From positions 4,747,594 through 4,811,593 of the forward strand of contig NW_024742338.1 in NCBI RefSeq assembly GCF_018991925.1: a stretch of 64,000 nt of DNA. Direction: 5' to 3'. Source of the stretch: Homarus americanus (taxonomy: Eukaryota > Arthropoda > Malacostraca > Decapoda > Nephropidae). The notes below the pieces were generated by a model. The model worked only from the letters and a program-made list of their open reading frames with translations. It did no database searches and was not told the origin of the DNA. The stretch's first letter is position 1; the number at the start of each line of letters is the position of its first letter. The position numbers and the translations under genes are program-made. This document shows, in pieces, positions 19,366 to 33,353 of this stretch.

Positions 19366-19740
19366 TAAATGAAATGATTATCATAAGATTAAAAACAAAA
19401 AGAGAAAAAACATTTCTTAATGTCAACGGGAATTTGCCCACGATCGTAGGGGGGGATGGGGAAGCAGGAGGGGAGAACGTGCTCCGATGTCCTGAGTGAA
19501 ATGATTGCCAAATGGCAATGCAGGATTTTTTCTTTTAATTTATTTATTAGTGTTATTTTTATTCATTCCTCACATTCACAGACAAATACATTGGAACATG
19601 GAGGGAAAGTGACGTCAAGCTAAACCGTGGATACTATAAATTTAGAGCCGCAGTTGGTGAAGTGGTGTACAATATAGAGTAAAGTCTGTGGATTCTTGAA
19701 AACCATGGATGGTAAATCCGCAGTTGGCGAGGGACTACTG
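18838..19740. mobile_element. non-autonomous Tigger-type element (CAACTGCGG family)
   Basis: Flanked by TA at 18836-18837 and 19741-19742. The left end is CAGTCGTCCTTCACCAACTG, CGG. The right end read inward is CAGTAGTCCCTCGCCAACTG, CGG, with GGCAAATCCGC/GGTAAATCCGC just inside. It contains a short TG run (19101-19122), an A run grading into (AAT)n (19318-19364) and no transposase. Confidence 0.75.
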
Positions 19741-19742
19741 TA

Positions 19743-20089
19743 CAATTCTGTATATTCATTTTCTTTATGAAAAGGTGTTTGAATGATGGGATAAAGGGAA
19801 TCCAGGGACTAAGAATGCTTTTCAGGGAAAGTACAGTATTTAATGACCTCAGTTACCAGTTCTTGTAAAAAGAACAATAACTATTAGGACAATACAGGTA
19901 ATTACAATTTATTTTGATGCCTTCCTTAACTGTGGGGAAAAAGGAGTTGCATTATAGACTTAGTAAAGTACAGAAGGTTAAATAATGTTTTAAATTTGGA
20001 ATATTGTACTTAAGAGTTTGGAGACTTACAAATGATATCAAAGGTGAAAATTAATCATGATAAATTATATCCAAAACAAGGAATTGTAC
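19743..20089. other. unassigned AT-rich sequence
   Basis: Nothing recognisable. Confidence 0.45.
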
Positions 20090-20400
20090 ATTTACTGTAC
20101 TGTACTTTATACAGTAGTACAGTACTGTACTATGCTGTACTGTATACAGTAGTACTGTACTATGCTGTACTGTATTGTACTTTATACAGTATTACAGTAG
20201 TGCTGTATGCAGTAGTACTGTACTGTACTATATAGTGTTTTACTGTATATTACTGTACTGTACTATATAGTGTTTAACTGTGTATTACTGTACTGTACTA
20301 AATAGTGTTTTACTGTATATTACTGTACTGTACAGTACTATATAGTGTTGTACTGTACTGTATAGTACTGTGCTGTACTGGACTGTATAGTATATATTTT
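20090..20400. repeat. TACTGTAC-rich minisatellite, including a 35-bp unit x4
   Basis: 20090-20228 is a mosaic of TACTGTAC, TATACAGTA and CTATGCTG. From 20228 a 35-bp unit beginning CTATATAGTGTTTTACTG recurs at 20263, 20298 and 20338 (the last with 5 extra bases). The two overlapping YCTVLYS-type frames are artefacts of the repeat. Confidence 0.9.
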
Positions 20401-22571
20401 GAATATATATACAGTACCTGTATATTTATTTTTGTTTACATGAGAAGTGATGTTTTATGTGACCAATACTGTATAGAGTACTGTATGAGGATTATGATGC
20501 ACTATATTTATCTCAACAGAGACAGTACATTTATATATTACATCCTTCTAGTTGTCTGTCTCTCCTCCCATGTTTGGAGGAGTCCAGAGTTGTTACTGTT
20601 TGTGGACGAGCCAAACATCAGAAAGGTTGCTGGAAAGAATGAAAAACTAGTTATAAAAACAAAATGAGGAACCTAGCTAGAGTTTAATCAACAGTTTTTG
20701 TCAATTATAATTACAGTATGAGGCACCTGTACTGTAAAATAACCATTTTTCTAAACAAATGCAAAGTAAATTAATAATGAGTTCCATGTATAGTATGGTA
20801 CAGTATCCTTCAACTGTAGACAGAGGTAATGCTCAATATACACTAAGTGCCATCCCTGCTACAGTACTTCTCATGTGCACACCCTATTGTTATACAAGAC
20901 AAGAATGATTGAAATATAGTCATTATTGTAACTGACATGAACATTACCTGGTACAGTCTCTCTTTGTAGTTGCATAAACCAAAGACCAACTATTAAGCAT
21001 ACCCCGGTATATGAAATAGCTTTGTATGTGAATAAACAAATGCAGTATAAGGTGGTAGATCAAGGAGGTGTATGTCCACCCACTTGGTCTTGAGGTTGTC
21101 CCTAAGGTAGAGATACATCTCGCTACTGCACGTCGGACCCGTGTTCTTCAGAAGTGCGATGTTAAGTGAAACAACATATAATATACTGTAGACATAATGA
21201 TATAAATAGGGGTTATGATCGTGGGGATATTTTAGATATATAATACATGTGAATAAGATAACATTTACCCAGGTTGGTATAAAGGCCAGCTGGGGTAGGG
21301 AGTGGTGGAGTTACTGAGACGAAGCTGCAGGACAGCCTGCCTCTTCATCTAAGGATGGATGTTTAAAATGTTGCTCCAAAGACAACTGCACACCTTTCTT
21401 CTTATTCTGTTTGATCAAATCCTTATAAATAATATTGGTTATTAACTTGTAAACTGTAGAGCTGCATTATTTGATTTTGTCACTCTCACTGAAGATGGCT
21501 GGGTAGGTAAAGCTCCCTGGTGATGTCAGCAACTTGTATGCCAACTTCAAAATGCTTTAGAACATTAGTTTAACCTCTAGATTAATTTTTGTCCTTGGTT
21601 TTCTCATACCGGAAGCACAAATATCATTTGCTGGGCATTTTCAACTCATTTTACAAAGTTTTGGTAAGGCTTTACTCACTGTAAAAACACAAGATCAAGA
21701 GAATGTGGCAGTATTGTGTAAACAGGTGGAAAAATTCAGCAGTTGTTCACTATTTTTAAGCTACCCAAAGTAGTCCACCACTGTTGCATGATTTTTTAAA
21801 AATATAATTGTATTTTTTCTCTGATTCATTAACAATGTACTGTATAAGTAAAACAATGTACTGTACTGTACAGTATAGCGAGGTATACCTGTAGTGTGCC
21901 CATTGGTAAGGTTGGAGCAGAGGTGTTTTGTTCACTATAGATCCCTCCCAAGGCTACTTTAACACCAAATTCCCTGCTCAGATGTCTCTTGCTGCCTTTG
22001 TCAAAATATCACTTTCATTGTTGACATCTGTCAGTGTCTGCATTTAATTCCTCACCAACAGTTTGAAAAAAATAACTATACTTTCATGACAGATGGCTTC
22101 ATGGCACTGTATCTGTCACTTCTAACTCCTTACTTTATCATGACTTCACTTAAATTCATATGACAGTGGCCCTCACTTTGTGTACTACTGAGCTGTGTGT
22201 CAACAGTATGTTTCTGGTTGCAAGTTTTCAGTAACATTGGCAGATCTGGGGGGGATGGGTTGCATTAACCCAACTGCCTTATATATATAGATTTGCTAAA
22301 CTGTACTGTACAATACAAAATGGAGCCATAATTCTGCGTGTTCTATGGAATTGCATGTGACAGAGTTTTACTGTACAGTACAGGGCATTGCAGGGGCTGA
22401 TTTTGAGGTGTAATTGTGGAGGGGCAGAAGCTATGCTGGGGGCATGCTCCCCCAGCAATAAAACACACAGAATCACATTGTTATAATGAACAAGAAAGAT
22501 CATGAATCTAAAATTAAAGTTATTTCAAACAAATTATAGTGAACTGTCTATAATAATAATAATAATATAGA
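20401..22571. other. unassigned AT-rich sequence
   Basis: No domain or element pair is recognised. Short TACTGTACAGTA words occur (21836-21875 and 22300-22385). Possible Tigger-like text near 20999-21030 (GCATACCCCGGTATATGAAA) lacks a partner. Confidence 0.4.
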
Positions 22572-22757
22572 CAGGTATCCCTCACTTAATTGAGTGGGTT
22601 AGGTTCATGGAAAACCCTTCGTTAAGTGAATTTTCATATCTCAAATAACAGAACAAATGAGAAAATTAGGGTTTGGTTCCCCAATGACAAGTGATGAAAG
22701 TAAATTGAAGTTCAGTATGTGCTACAAAAACAAATATTGTTACACTTAAAAATACTG
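22572..22757 (+). mobile_element. 5' part of a Tigger-type element
   Basis: CAGGTATCCCTCACTTAATT, then GGGTTAGGTTCATGGAAAAC, CCTTCGTTAAGTGAATTTTC and AGGGTTTGGTTCCCCAA follow the internal order also seen in the element at 59145-59834. It is cut by the element that starts at 22760, and no right end was located. Confidence 0.5.
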
Positions 22758-22759
22758 TA

Positions 22760-23581
22760 CCACCCAGTCCTCGCTTAACGTCGTGGTTACGTTCTTGTAA
22801 AACAACATTAATGGAAGCAACATTAACGGAATCAATTTTCCCATAAGAAATAGATAAAATACACCAGATACGTTCCCCAGCCTCCTTTTGCCCCATAAAA
22901 TACATTACACATACATAAATTCAATGGAGTTTTATAGAAAATATATATTATACAGGTACATCCAAAAAGGCTCACAGGGACATTCCGTTGATTCTGGTCC
23001 TCTATTTTCTCCATCTTCTCAATCACTGAACTTCGAGCATGACTTGTCTTTGCTGTACTAAGAGAAGTACCACTTCCAGCACTAACCTTAATCTTGTCTG
23101 TGCTGGTCCAGATAGTACGCACTGTTGTGGGGGTTAGGCCTAATGCTACACCAATATCCACAGCACGTTTATCTTTCTCAAAACGGTTTAAAACCTCCAT
23201 TTTCATAGCAAAGCTAATCGTTTTGGGTTGCTTCTTCACAACACTAGCATCACTAACACTTGATGGGCGCTTGGGAGCCATTTCAAATGGTTACAGTACA
23301 GTATTTATAGTAAGAACACTTAAGCACGCACATACTCTGTGGAAGCTTAACAAAGACTGGGGAGAAAAGGCTTGGGGACGCTTTGACGCTCCGCAAGAGA
23401 CCGTAGCATGCCAAGATGAGAGAGGGAGGTGCACCATACAAAGTAGTCCGTGTTGGGTGACAATGTTTTAATGAATCGGTCAGGTTGTAAAACAAAGTTG
23501 TTAGAATCATAGGTATCTAAAAAGTAGCAACGTTATAATGAAACAATGTTGTCTGGGGTAACGTTAAGCGAGGACTGGGTG
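22760..23581 (-). mobile_element. internally deleted Tigger-type element (CCTCGCTTAACGT family)
   Basis: Bounded by TA at 22758-22759 and 23582-23583. The ends are CACCCAGTCCTCGCTTAACG on the left and, read inward, the same sequence on the right: a 20-bp match with one extra C on the left. The 822-bp element retains only the N-terminal part of its transposase on the minus strand. Confidence 0.85.
22960..23281 (-). pseudogene. Tigger transposase N-terminal HTH fragment
   Basis: The minus-strand frame from the ATG at 23281 reads MAPKRPSSVSDASVVKKQPK, then FAMKMEVLNRFEKDKRAVDI and LGLTPTTVRTIWTSTDKIK. This is the pogo/CENP-B N-terminal helix-turn-helix of TIGD-type transposases (K.E.I..FE.G....DIA...GL...TVRTI). 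After about residue 105 the frame leaves the family and runs into terminal sequence. The catalytic domain is deleted, so this is a relic inside a non-autonomous element. Confidence 0.75.
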
Positions 23582-23583
23582 TA

Positions 23584-24119
23584 CTCAAACTAATCGACAC
23601 AAATATAACAAACTTTAAATTAACAAAATGAAAGAGATATTACTATACTGTACTGTAGTTATATTTAGGAATCCTATCCTGAAGTCACTTCACCTATTAC
23701 ATAAAGCAGTTATAAAGTAATGATTATGTAATGTTTAACCCCCAGGCACTGTGCTATGGTAGAGATCCTCCTTGTGGGTTATATTTGGGACAACAAAAAA
23801 TATGAAAAATAATTGTGATGTTAGAAACTGGCAATACAGTACAGTACACGGTTGATGAACAGAAAACTTTACTTATTTATGTAGTGTGGACCTTGGGGCT
23901 ATGATTTTATTAGAGAGAGAATTAATGTCACCTTCAGTGTTTGTGACGCAGCATCTTATGATTACAGTGCAGTACAGTACCTGTATTATGAACAAAAATA
24001 GAAATAACTTGAGTGTTTCTTACCTTATAATTTTTCATTTCAGCATTTATTAGCTTACTAGCTGTTCTCTCATACTTTGTTATCACCTTTATTATCCAGT
24101 GTTAGTACAGGAGGAAAGT
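23584..24119. other. unassigned AT-rich sequence
   Basis: Nothing recognisable. Confidence 0.45.
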
Positions 24120-24262
24120 GGAGTACAGTATCTGGAGGAAACCTGTAGTGTCACACTGGGTAACACCCTTCCCATGTCTGTCACTGGCCAGGACTCCAAC
24201 CCAGGACATAGTACTGCAGTGAAAGATACATATGAAACCACCGACACTTTGTGACTATGTTT
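24120..24262 (-). repeat. tRNA-derived SINE, reversed copy
   Basis: The minus strand gives a B-box-like GGTTGGAGTCC (24201-24191), then AAGGGTGTTACCCAGTGTGA and ACAGGTTTCCTCCAG, matching the body of the SINE at 13205-13402. The A-box region (GTGTCGGTGGTTTC) is degraded. Confidence 0.6.
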
Positions 24263-25348
24263 TGCAACAAAGTAAATCCATTAGTTGTCACCATGGAGTC
24301 ACTCACAAAAATTTGCTGTAGTAACTTGCTGCCATGAGACCTGTTATACAGTGTGTGACCTAACCTGTGACAAGTTAAAAGTTAACTTGTTGCATTCACA
24401 TTGATTACATTGACTTGCCTCCCATTGGGGCTGACCAGAAACACCCAACATGTCACAATCCAAATTCAACATTATTGTGGCCTTTATACTGGAATAGTGT
24501 GATTTGGTCGCACATTTTTAGGTCATGTCAGCAATGCCTAATTGGTCTATGAGTTGACATGACATATCCTGATGCCATCACTGTCTAACTCGGTAACAAG
24601 GTCACTGAACACAGCGGGAGTTCCTCCCATCCCCCTGGACCCACACCTGATTATTGGCAGCAAAAATTTCAGAAGATGAAGCCGTTTGCATTGTCAAGGG
24701 TATGTGGTCCTTTGGCCCCCCTGGACCTGCCACTGCATTTGGAAGAAAAATTTCATCCCGTTAAACACAACATCATGCATTCTTTTGTAAAAAACACTGT
24801 ACTTGTGTTACAACTGTGTGGAGATATACCATACCATAAGTATTAAGAATACCAATACAGTAGTTACTATGGATAACTCAGACAACTTATAAAATAAATT
24901 AGAAATTCTAATACAAATTGACCATCTCTTACCCTGCAGCTTTAGAACCAGGGCCATGCCCATGGATAATAGAAATATCAATTAAATAGAAGGTCAATAT
25001 ATAATGGTATAGTCCTGGACCGAAGTTTGTAATGCATTCAAGGTGGAGGGTGCAAAGTCTACTCCACCTTTACTGGATGGCAGGTAAATGTCTGGTCATT
25101 GCCCCAATACACAAACAAGCACCCCAGCAGTTCAACAATCAAGCTCTGATACTTCCCTTTCTCTTCAGATCAAACAAATCGGCTTTTTAAAGGAATCTTA
25201 GAGCCAACCAAGGATCAGATGCTCACATCTCGATCTAGGAATTCACCAACAGAATTCAAATGAATAAAGAATGGTGTTACAGTATATTGAAAGTGGTTGA
25301 ATTAGTTCATTTCAGTTCAGCCATATTGAAAAACAGGATGCCTTTTCC
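24263..25348. other. unassigned sequence
   Basis: No gene is recognised. A hAT-like CCTGCCACTG lies at 24726-24735 without a partner. Confidence 0.4.
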
Positions 25349-25356
25349 ATCAGGAC
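25349..25356. repeat. hAT target-site duplication, left
   Basis: ATCAGGAC immediately before the left TIR. The right copy at 37724-37731 is ATCGGGAC (7 of 8 identical). Confidence 0.8.
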
Positions 25357-25467
25357 CAGTGGCGGCTTGTGACTCTAATTCGTGGGGGTGCTGCTTCAAA
25401 ATTGTTTTAAGAGTTGTTTTAATATTGTGTAAGACACACAAACACAGAAATACAGTACAGTATATAC

Positions 25468-25600
<133 letters not shown>

Positions 25601-25618
25601 CATGTAAATCCACATTTT

Positions 25619-25802
<184 letters not shown>

Positions 25803-25841
25803 CATGTAAATCACAATGAAAACGTGGATAAGATAAATCTT

Positions 25842-25904
25842 GATAAAATCACACGGGAAAATGGAAACAGCAGAGTTGTTTCCATTTTCCCGTGAGATTT
25901 TATC
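25842..25904. repeat. 63-bp hairpin at the Tigger 3' end
   Basis: 28-bp arms (25842-25869 and 25877-25904) match at 27 positions around a 7-base loop, GCAGAGT. Arm core: CACGGGAAAATGGAAACA. Other family members have a Tigger TIR here instead. Confidence 0.9.
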
Positions 25905-26040
25905 AACAGAACATATGGGATTAATTCCAATAGAGACTGGCCCGACCCCCAAACTCCACTTTCTGACGACACACAACTATGTTGTAGTAAAAATTTTATC
26001 TTAACTTTATGATGGTATGCACAAACAAGTAATATAGAAG

Positions 26041-26124
26041 AGGTTAGGTTAGGAAAAATAAAGGTTAAGTTAGGAAAAATAAAGGTTAAGTTAGGAAAAA
26101 TAAAGGTTAGGTTAGGAAAACTAA
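26041..26124. repeat. 21-bp minisatellite x4
   Basis: The unit AGGTTAAGTTAGGAAAAATA plus A starts at 26041, 26062, 26083 and 26104. The first and last copies read AGGTTAGGTTAGG. It lies in the 3' UTR of the Tigger transposase, and its minus-strand reading (FPNLTFI) is not a gene. Confidence 0.95.
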
Positions 26125-26205
26125 AAGTTATGTGTAACACTTACGTTAGAAGAAGAGATGGGTCGGCATACGGGGATGGAGGCTGGTTCCGAGGCAGAGG
26201 GCAGA

Positions 26206-28092
26206 TTACTGGCCCTCAGGTGAATCACCATTACTAGGTGCATCACCATCACTATCAGTTACAGTTGTCAGGGCTTCCCTGACAAATCTCTCAAAGTCAC
26301 CTTCACTGTCACTATCACTGGCTCTGGCTGGCTGTGGTGGGTTGCTGGCGAAGAACTCAGTAATGCTTTTTTGACGGCTAGTGTTGATGTTGTCTTGATA
26401 CACCTTGATGTACGGCTCCATAGCCTGCACCAGCCGGGTATGGAAGACTTCATAGCGGTCATCGTCATTGTCGTTGGAAAGGAAGAGCTTCAATTTTTCT
26501 GCACATGCGATGGCACCCTTAATATGACTATGCGTTAACTTGTGTTCTTCGGAGATTGAACCACCATCTTCCTCTTCACTGATGTGATCATCTTCCAACA
26601 TCTCGTCGACAGTCATTTCAGGATCTCTGATCACCTCCAGGATGTCTTCGTTGGTGGTCTCGGAGAAGCCTTCAGCTGTAATACTGTGCGCAGCTTCTCT
26701 GGCAAGGTCCACTGCTACTGCAACAGTCTGAACCTCACCAGTCACAGGTTGACTCCTCCTCTCACCTGGTATGCCATGCAACACATGCCTCCATGCGTGA
26801 CGAATCGTAGCAATAAACAGCTGATCCCATGCCTCCACCAAGAAATCTACAGCTTGTTTGACGTTAAATTTTTCCAAAACTGTTTGACGAGAACTTCTTG
26901 AGTCGCCACCTCTTGTTCCTTGTCCTCGTCGCTTTTACTCTTGGTGTTGGTAGAGTCGTTCAGGAGCTTGAATTTCTTTGCCGAGTATGCAGCTTTAACA
27001 TTGCAGATTAACTCCTGGTCCATGGGCTGGATTAATGATGCTGTGTTGGGAGAAAGGAAGACCACTTTTACGTTGGGGTGACGATCCATAAGTTGGGGCA
27101 AGTGTCCTGGTGCGTTGTCAAGGAGCAACAAAATGTTGAATGGAACATTCTGTTGCTCGCAGAATTTCTTGACGTCTGGAACGAAACAGTCGTCAAACCA
27201 GGAGAGGGACAGAGCAGAGAACATCCACGTCTTACGTGCGGTTAGCCAGTGGACATTAAGCTTGTTCATGTTCATATTCTTGTAGGCGTGCGGCTTGCGG
27301 GCTGTGTGAATCACTGATATTTGGTTTACAGGTACCGGAGACATTGGTGGTAAAGAGGACGGTGATGCGCTCCTTCTGCAACTTCCGACCCCGAACCTTG
27401 CTGGCAGACTGGACAACGAAGGTCTTGGTAGGCAGCTTTTTCCAAAAAAGGCCGGATTCGTCCATGTTGAACACCTGGTCGTCAGTGAACTGCCCTTCCT
27501 CCATAACCTCACGTAAGAACGGAGGAAAATCTCTAGCCGCCACACGGTCAGCACTCGCTTCTTCACCACCAATGTTGATGTTGGTGATTTTGTTCCTCTT
27601 CTTAAACCTATGCAGCCAACCAGAGGAAGCATTGAAGGGTTTGGGCTCTGCAATTCCCATCTTATGTGACACTGCTGCGTACAGTTCACGTGCGTACTCT
27701 TGAACGGATCGCGTGTCCACCGCCATGTTGCATCGCGCCTGACGAATTAAGTAACTCACCAGCAAATTTTCCACCTTTAGCCGCACCTTGTTCTGGGAAT
27801 ACTTCATCATTGAAGCACCTGCAGACTTTGCGATTGTCATGTGCTCTTTGATCTTGGCTGCATCCTTCTTAATAGTACGAATCGTAGATTCGTTCACTCC
27901 ATGCTGGCGCGCGAGATCAGCTTGACGTGTTCCTTTCTCCAAATCTTGAACGATCTGGTATTTCACTTCGTAGCTTAGAGAACGGCGTATCTTCTTTGGC
28001 TTAGGGCGGCTAGGTCCAGGTAAGGAAAGGTTTCTCTGGTGGCAGTGGTCCGGCGGAAGCCATTTCACAGAACAATGGATGCACGTATACAC
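26206..28092 (-). pseudogene. Tigger/TIGD1-like transposase broken by two frameshifts
   Basis: This enzyme would bind the Tigger ends and cut and paste at TA. Frame 1 (28092-about 27320) holds the CENP-B-type N-terminal HTH (SLSYEVKYQIVQDLEKGTRQ, then LARQHGVNESTIRTIKK). It continues with the second DNA-binding region (MGIAEPKPFNASSGWLHRFK) and the first catalytic aspartate in VFNMDESGLFWKKLP. Frame 2 (about 27320-26870) holds LLLLDNAPGHLPQL (second Asp) and SLIQPMDQELI (third Asp of the DDD triad). Frame 3 (about 26877-26206) gives the C-terminus, including SITEFFASNPPQPARASDSD and a stop at 26206. The second break sits in an A-run (GGAAAAATTT), so a single-base slip or read error is possible. 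An alternative ATG at 28063 lies in another frame (MASAGPLPPEK). Few lesions suggest recent activity. Confidence 0.9.
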
Positions 28093-28189
28093 GGTGTGGC
28101 CTGGAGGGATGAAACTGCCGCGGCTATGTCAAGCGTCGTCTTTCCTCCCTCCCTCCCTCCCCCGGGTGGACACGTCATATTACTTTAAA

Positions 28190-28264
28190 CCAATTACAGC
28201 TAGCAGCAGAAGGGGGTAGGGATGCATGGCCAATCACAGTCCGATACGTCATATGACGTCAATG
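28190..28264 (-). promoter_or_regulatory. possible promoter elements upstream of the Tigger transposase
   Basis: About 140-170 bp 5' of the transposase start there is a palindromic TGACGTCA (28254-28261) inside ACGTCATATGACGTCA, and CCAAT at 28230-28234 on the plus strand. These match CRE/ATF and CCAAT consensus words. Function is inferred only from position. Confidence 0.25.
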
Positions 28265-28378
28265 ATAACGCAACAGAGACATGCACTGCGCAACCTTACC
28301 GTGCGGCTTGCCCAGGCGGAGGAGGCGGGAGCAGGCGGGTGGGGTGAATCTAAAAATAGCGTCGAGCCGGACACTCTG

Positions 28379-28522
28379 CGCGTATATGGGTAGATGAACC
28401 GCGTAAAGTGAAAGTTCGGTTCTGGCAAGGCACCGCGTATATGAGAAATCGCATAAAGTGAAACTGTTTAAAGCGGGGTAATACTTTCACTTTCTGCGGT
28501 TCATCTACCCATATACGCATGA
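28379..28522. repeat. head-to-head Tigger ends (inverted repeat)
   Basis: GCGTATATGGGTAGATGAAC and its continuation through AAAGTGAAAGT (about 28380-28415) recur inverted at about 28485-28520, ACTTTCACTTTCTGCGGTTC onward. Over 36 bases the two differ at 2. The autonomous Tigger 5' end and the following non-autonomous element share this leader in opposite orientation, with no spacer. Confidence 0.8.
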
Positions 28523-30017
28523 AGTATAATTTTTTTTTTTTTTATTTGGCTCATAAAATTCATACACATTACCCGGCCAGAATATAATTACATTGCTGGA
28601 ATTCTTACAATTTGATGATCATTTTGAATATTTTCATCATAGATTTTGCATTAGACATACAAATTTTAGATCTAATGTTTACTCTGAGTAAATATGTTAT
28701 CTTTTGTGCAAAATATGTGATATTTATATTCAAAATATTCCTGGTCTTACAAGGAATCCAGCAATGTCAATTATATTATCTTAACTTTAGTCTGAGGTAT
28801 TATTTATTACTAAAAAGGTAAATATTCTGGTTTTCCCACACATTTATCTGGTAGGGAGGGTTGGTGGGGGGAGGGAGGGACCGACCGACCATCTGGCACG
28901 GTGTGAAGAATATTTTTTTTTTCATTAACTGAAGATATTTGGTTTAGCTCATAAAATTCATACAAATTACCCGGCCAGAATATAATTTACATTGCTGGAA
29001 TTCTTACAATTTGATGATCATTTTGAATATAAACATCATAGATTTTGCATTAGACATACAAATTTTAGATGTAATGTTTACTCTGAGTAAATATGTTATC
29101 TTTTGTGCAAAATATATGACATTTATATTCAAAATGTTCCTGGTCTTACAAGGAATCCAGCAATGTCAATTATATTATCCTAACTTTAGTCTGAGGTATT
29201 ATTTGTTACTAAAAGTTAAAATTAGTTTTTTCACCCAACATTTGTCTGGTAGGGAGGGAAGGTGGGGGGTGGGGGGGGAGGGTTAGGACCGACCGACCAT
29301 CTGGCGCGGTTGGAAGGGGGGAGGCAAGTTGGGGTACTTTGATTGACAGATAGTGTCGTGAAGAATATATTTTTTTTTTATTAACTGAAGATATTTGTTT
29401 TAGCTCATAAAATTCATACAAATTACTGGACCAGAATATAATTTACATTGCTGGAATTCTTACAATATGATGATCATTTTGAATATAAACATCATGGATT
29501 TTGCATTAGACATACAAATTTTAGATCTAATGTAATAATTTGGTTTACACAAAGCAAGTATTTTATCTTTTGTGCAAAATATATGAAGTTTACATTCAAA
29601 AAATTCCCTGACCTGCAAGGAATCCAGAAATGTCAATTATATTATCCTAACTTTAGTCTGAGGTATTATTTATTACTAAACGTTAAAATCTAGTGTTTCA
29701 CCCAATCATTTCTCAGAGAGGTAGGGGCCAGTGAGCTGGGAAGAGGGGTGGGGGTGGGGATTTTAGTCCATTATTTGAATGGACATTAACCTGGCGACTG
29801 TATTTCTCTTAAATATTAATTGTGTGAGCATACCATCATAAAATTTAGATGTTATTTTAACTACAACATAGGTATTGTGTCGGAAAAAGTGGAGTTTGGG
29901 GTTCGGGCCATTCTCGATTGGAATTAATCCCTTATGTTCTGTTGTTCCATTTATGCGGATTTCACTTAACGCGGTACCCTGTAGGTTCAATTGACCGCGT
30001 AAATCGGGGTACTACTG
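28487..30017 (+). mobile_element. non-autonomous Tigger with three foldback units
   Basis: The left end is truncated at the head-to-head junction. Three tandem units follow (about 28545-28815, 28943-29215 and 29400-29685), then the shared 3' region. The right end is CGGGGTACTACTG, followed by TA at 30018-30019. The unit-borne frames (MMIILNIN...) recur because the unit recurs and show no sign of being genes. Confidence 0.8.
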
Positions 30018-30025
30018 TATACATA

Positions 30026-32513
<2,488 letters not shown>

Positions 32514-32523
32514 TATATATATA

Positions 32524-33353
<830 letters not shown>

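Larger units (their letters stand above)
25805..28484 (-). mobile_element. nearly complete Tigger (TcMar-Tigger) element
   Basis: The 5' side (right) ends at 28484. Read inward it is GTATTACCCCGCTTTAAACA, the family terminus, followed by TATACGCGGTGCCTTGCCAG and the shared leader around 28336-28387 (GCGGGTGGGGTGAATCTAAA). The transposase lies at 28092-26206. The 3' side shares ACAGAACATATGGGATTAAT and ACCCCCAAACTCCACTT with the non-autonomous copies, but its last bases are replaced by a hairpin at 25842-25904. Length is about 2.7 kb, usual for an autonomous Tigger. Confidence 0.8.

Noticed and set aside
22279..22503. Small frame near an aggregated GGGGGCATGCTCCCCC palindrome
   Set aside because: The palindrome is short and isolated, and no element or gene could be attached to it.
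24700..24740. Possible hAT right end CCTGGACCTGCCACTG
   Set aside because: No left partner or 8-bp duplication could be found. A candidate at 22240 does not share flanks.
26041..26124. Interstitial telomere
   Set aside because: TTAGG occurs only within a 21-bp unit and does not form a continuous (TTAGG)n tract.
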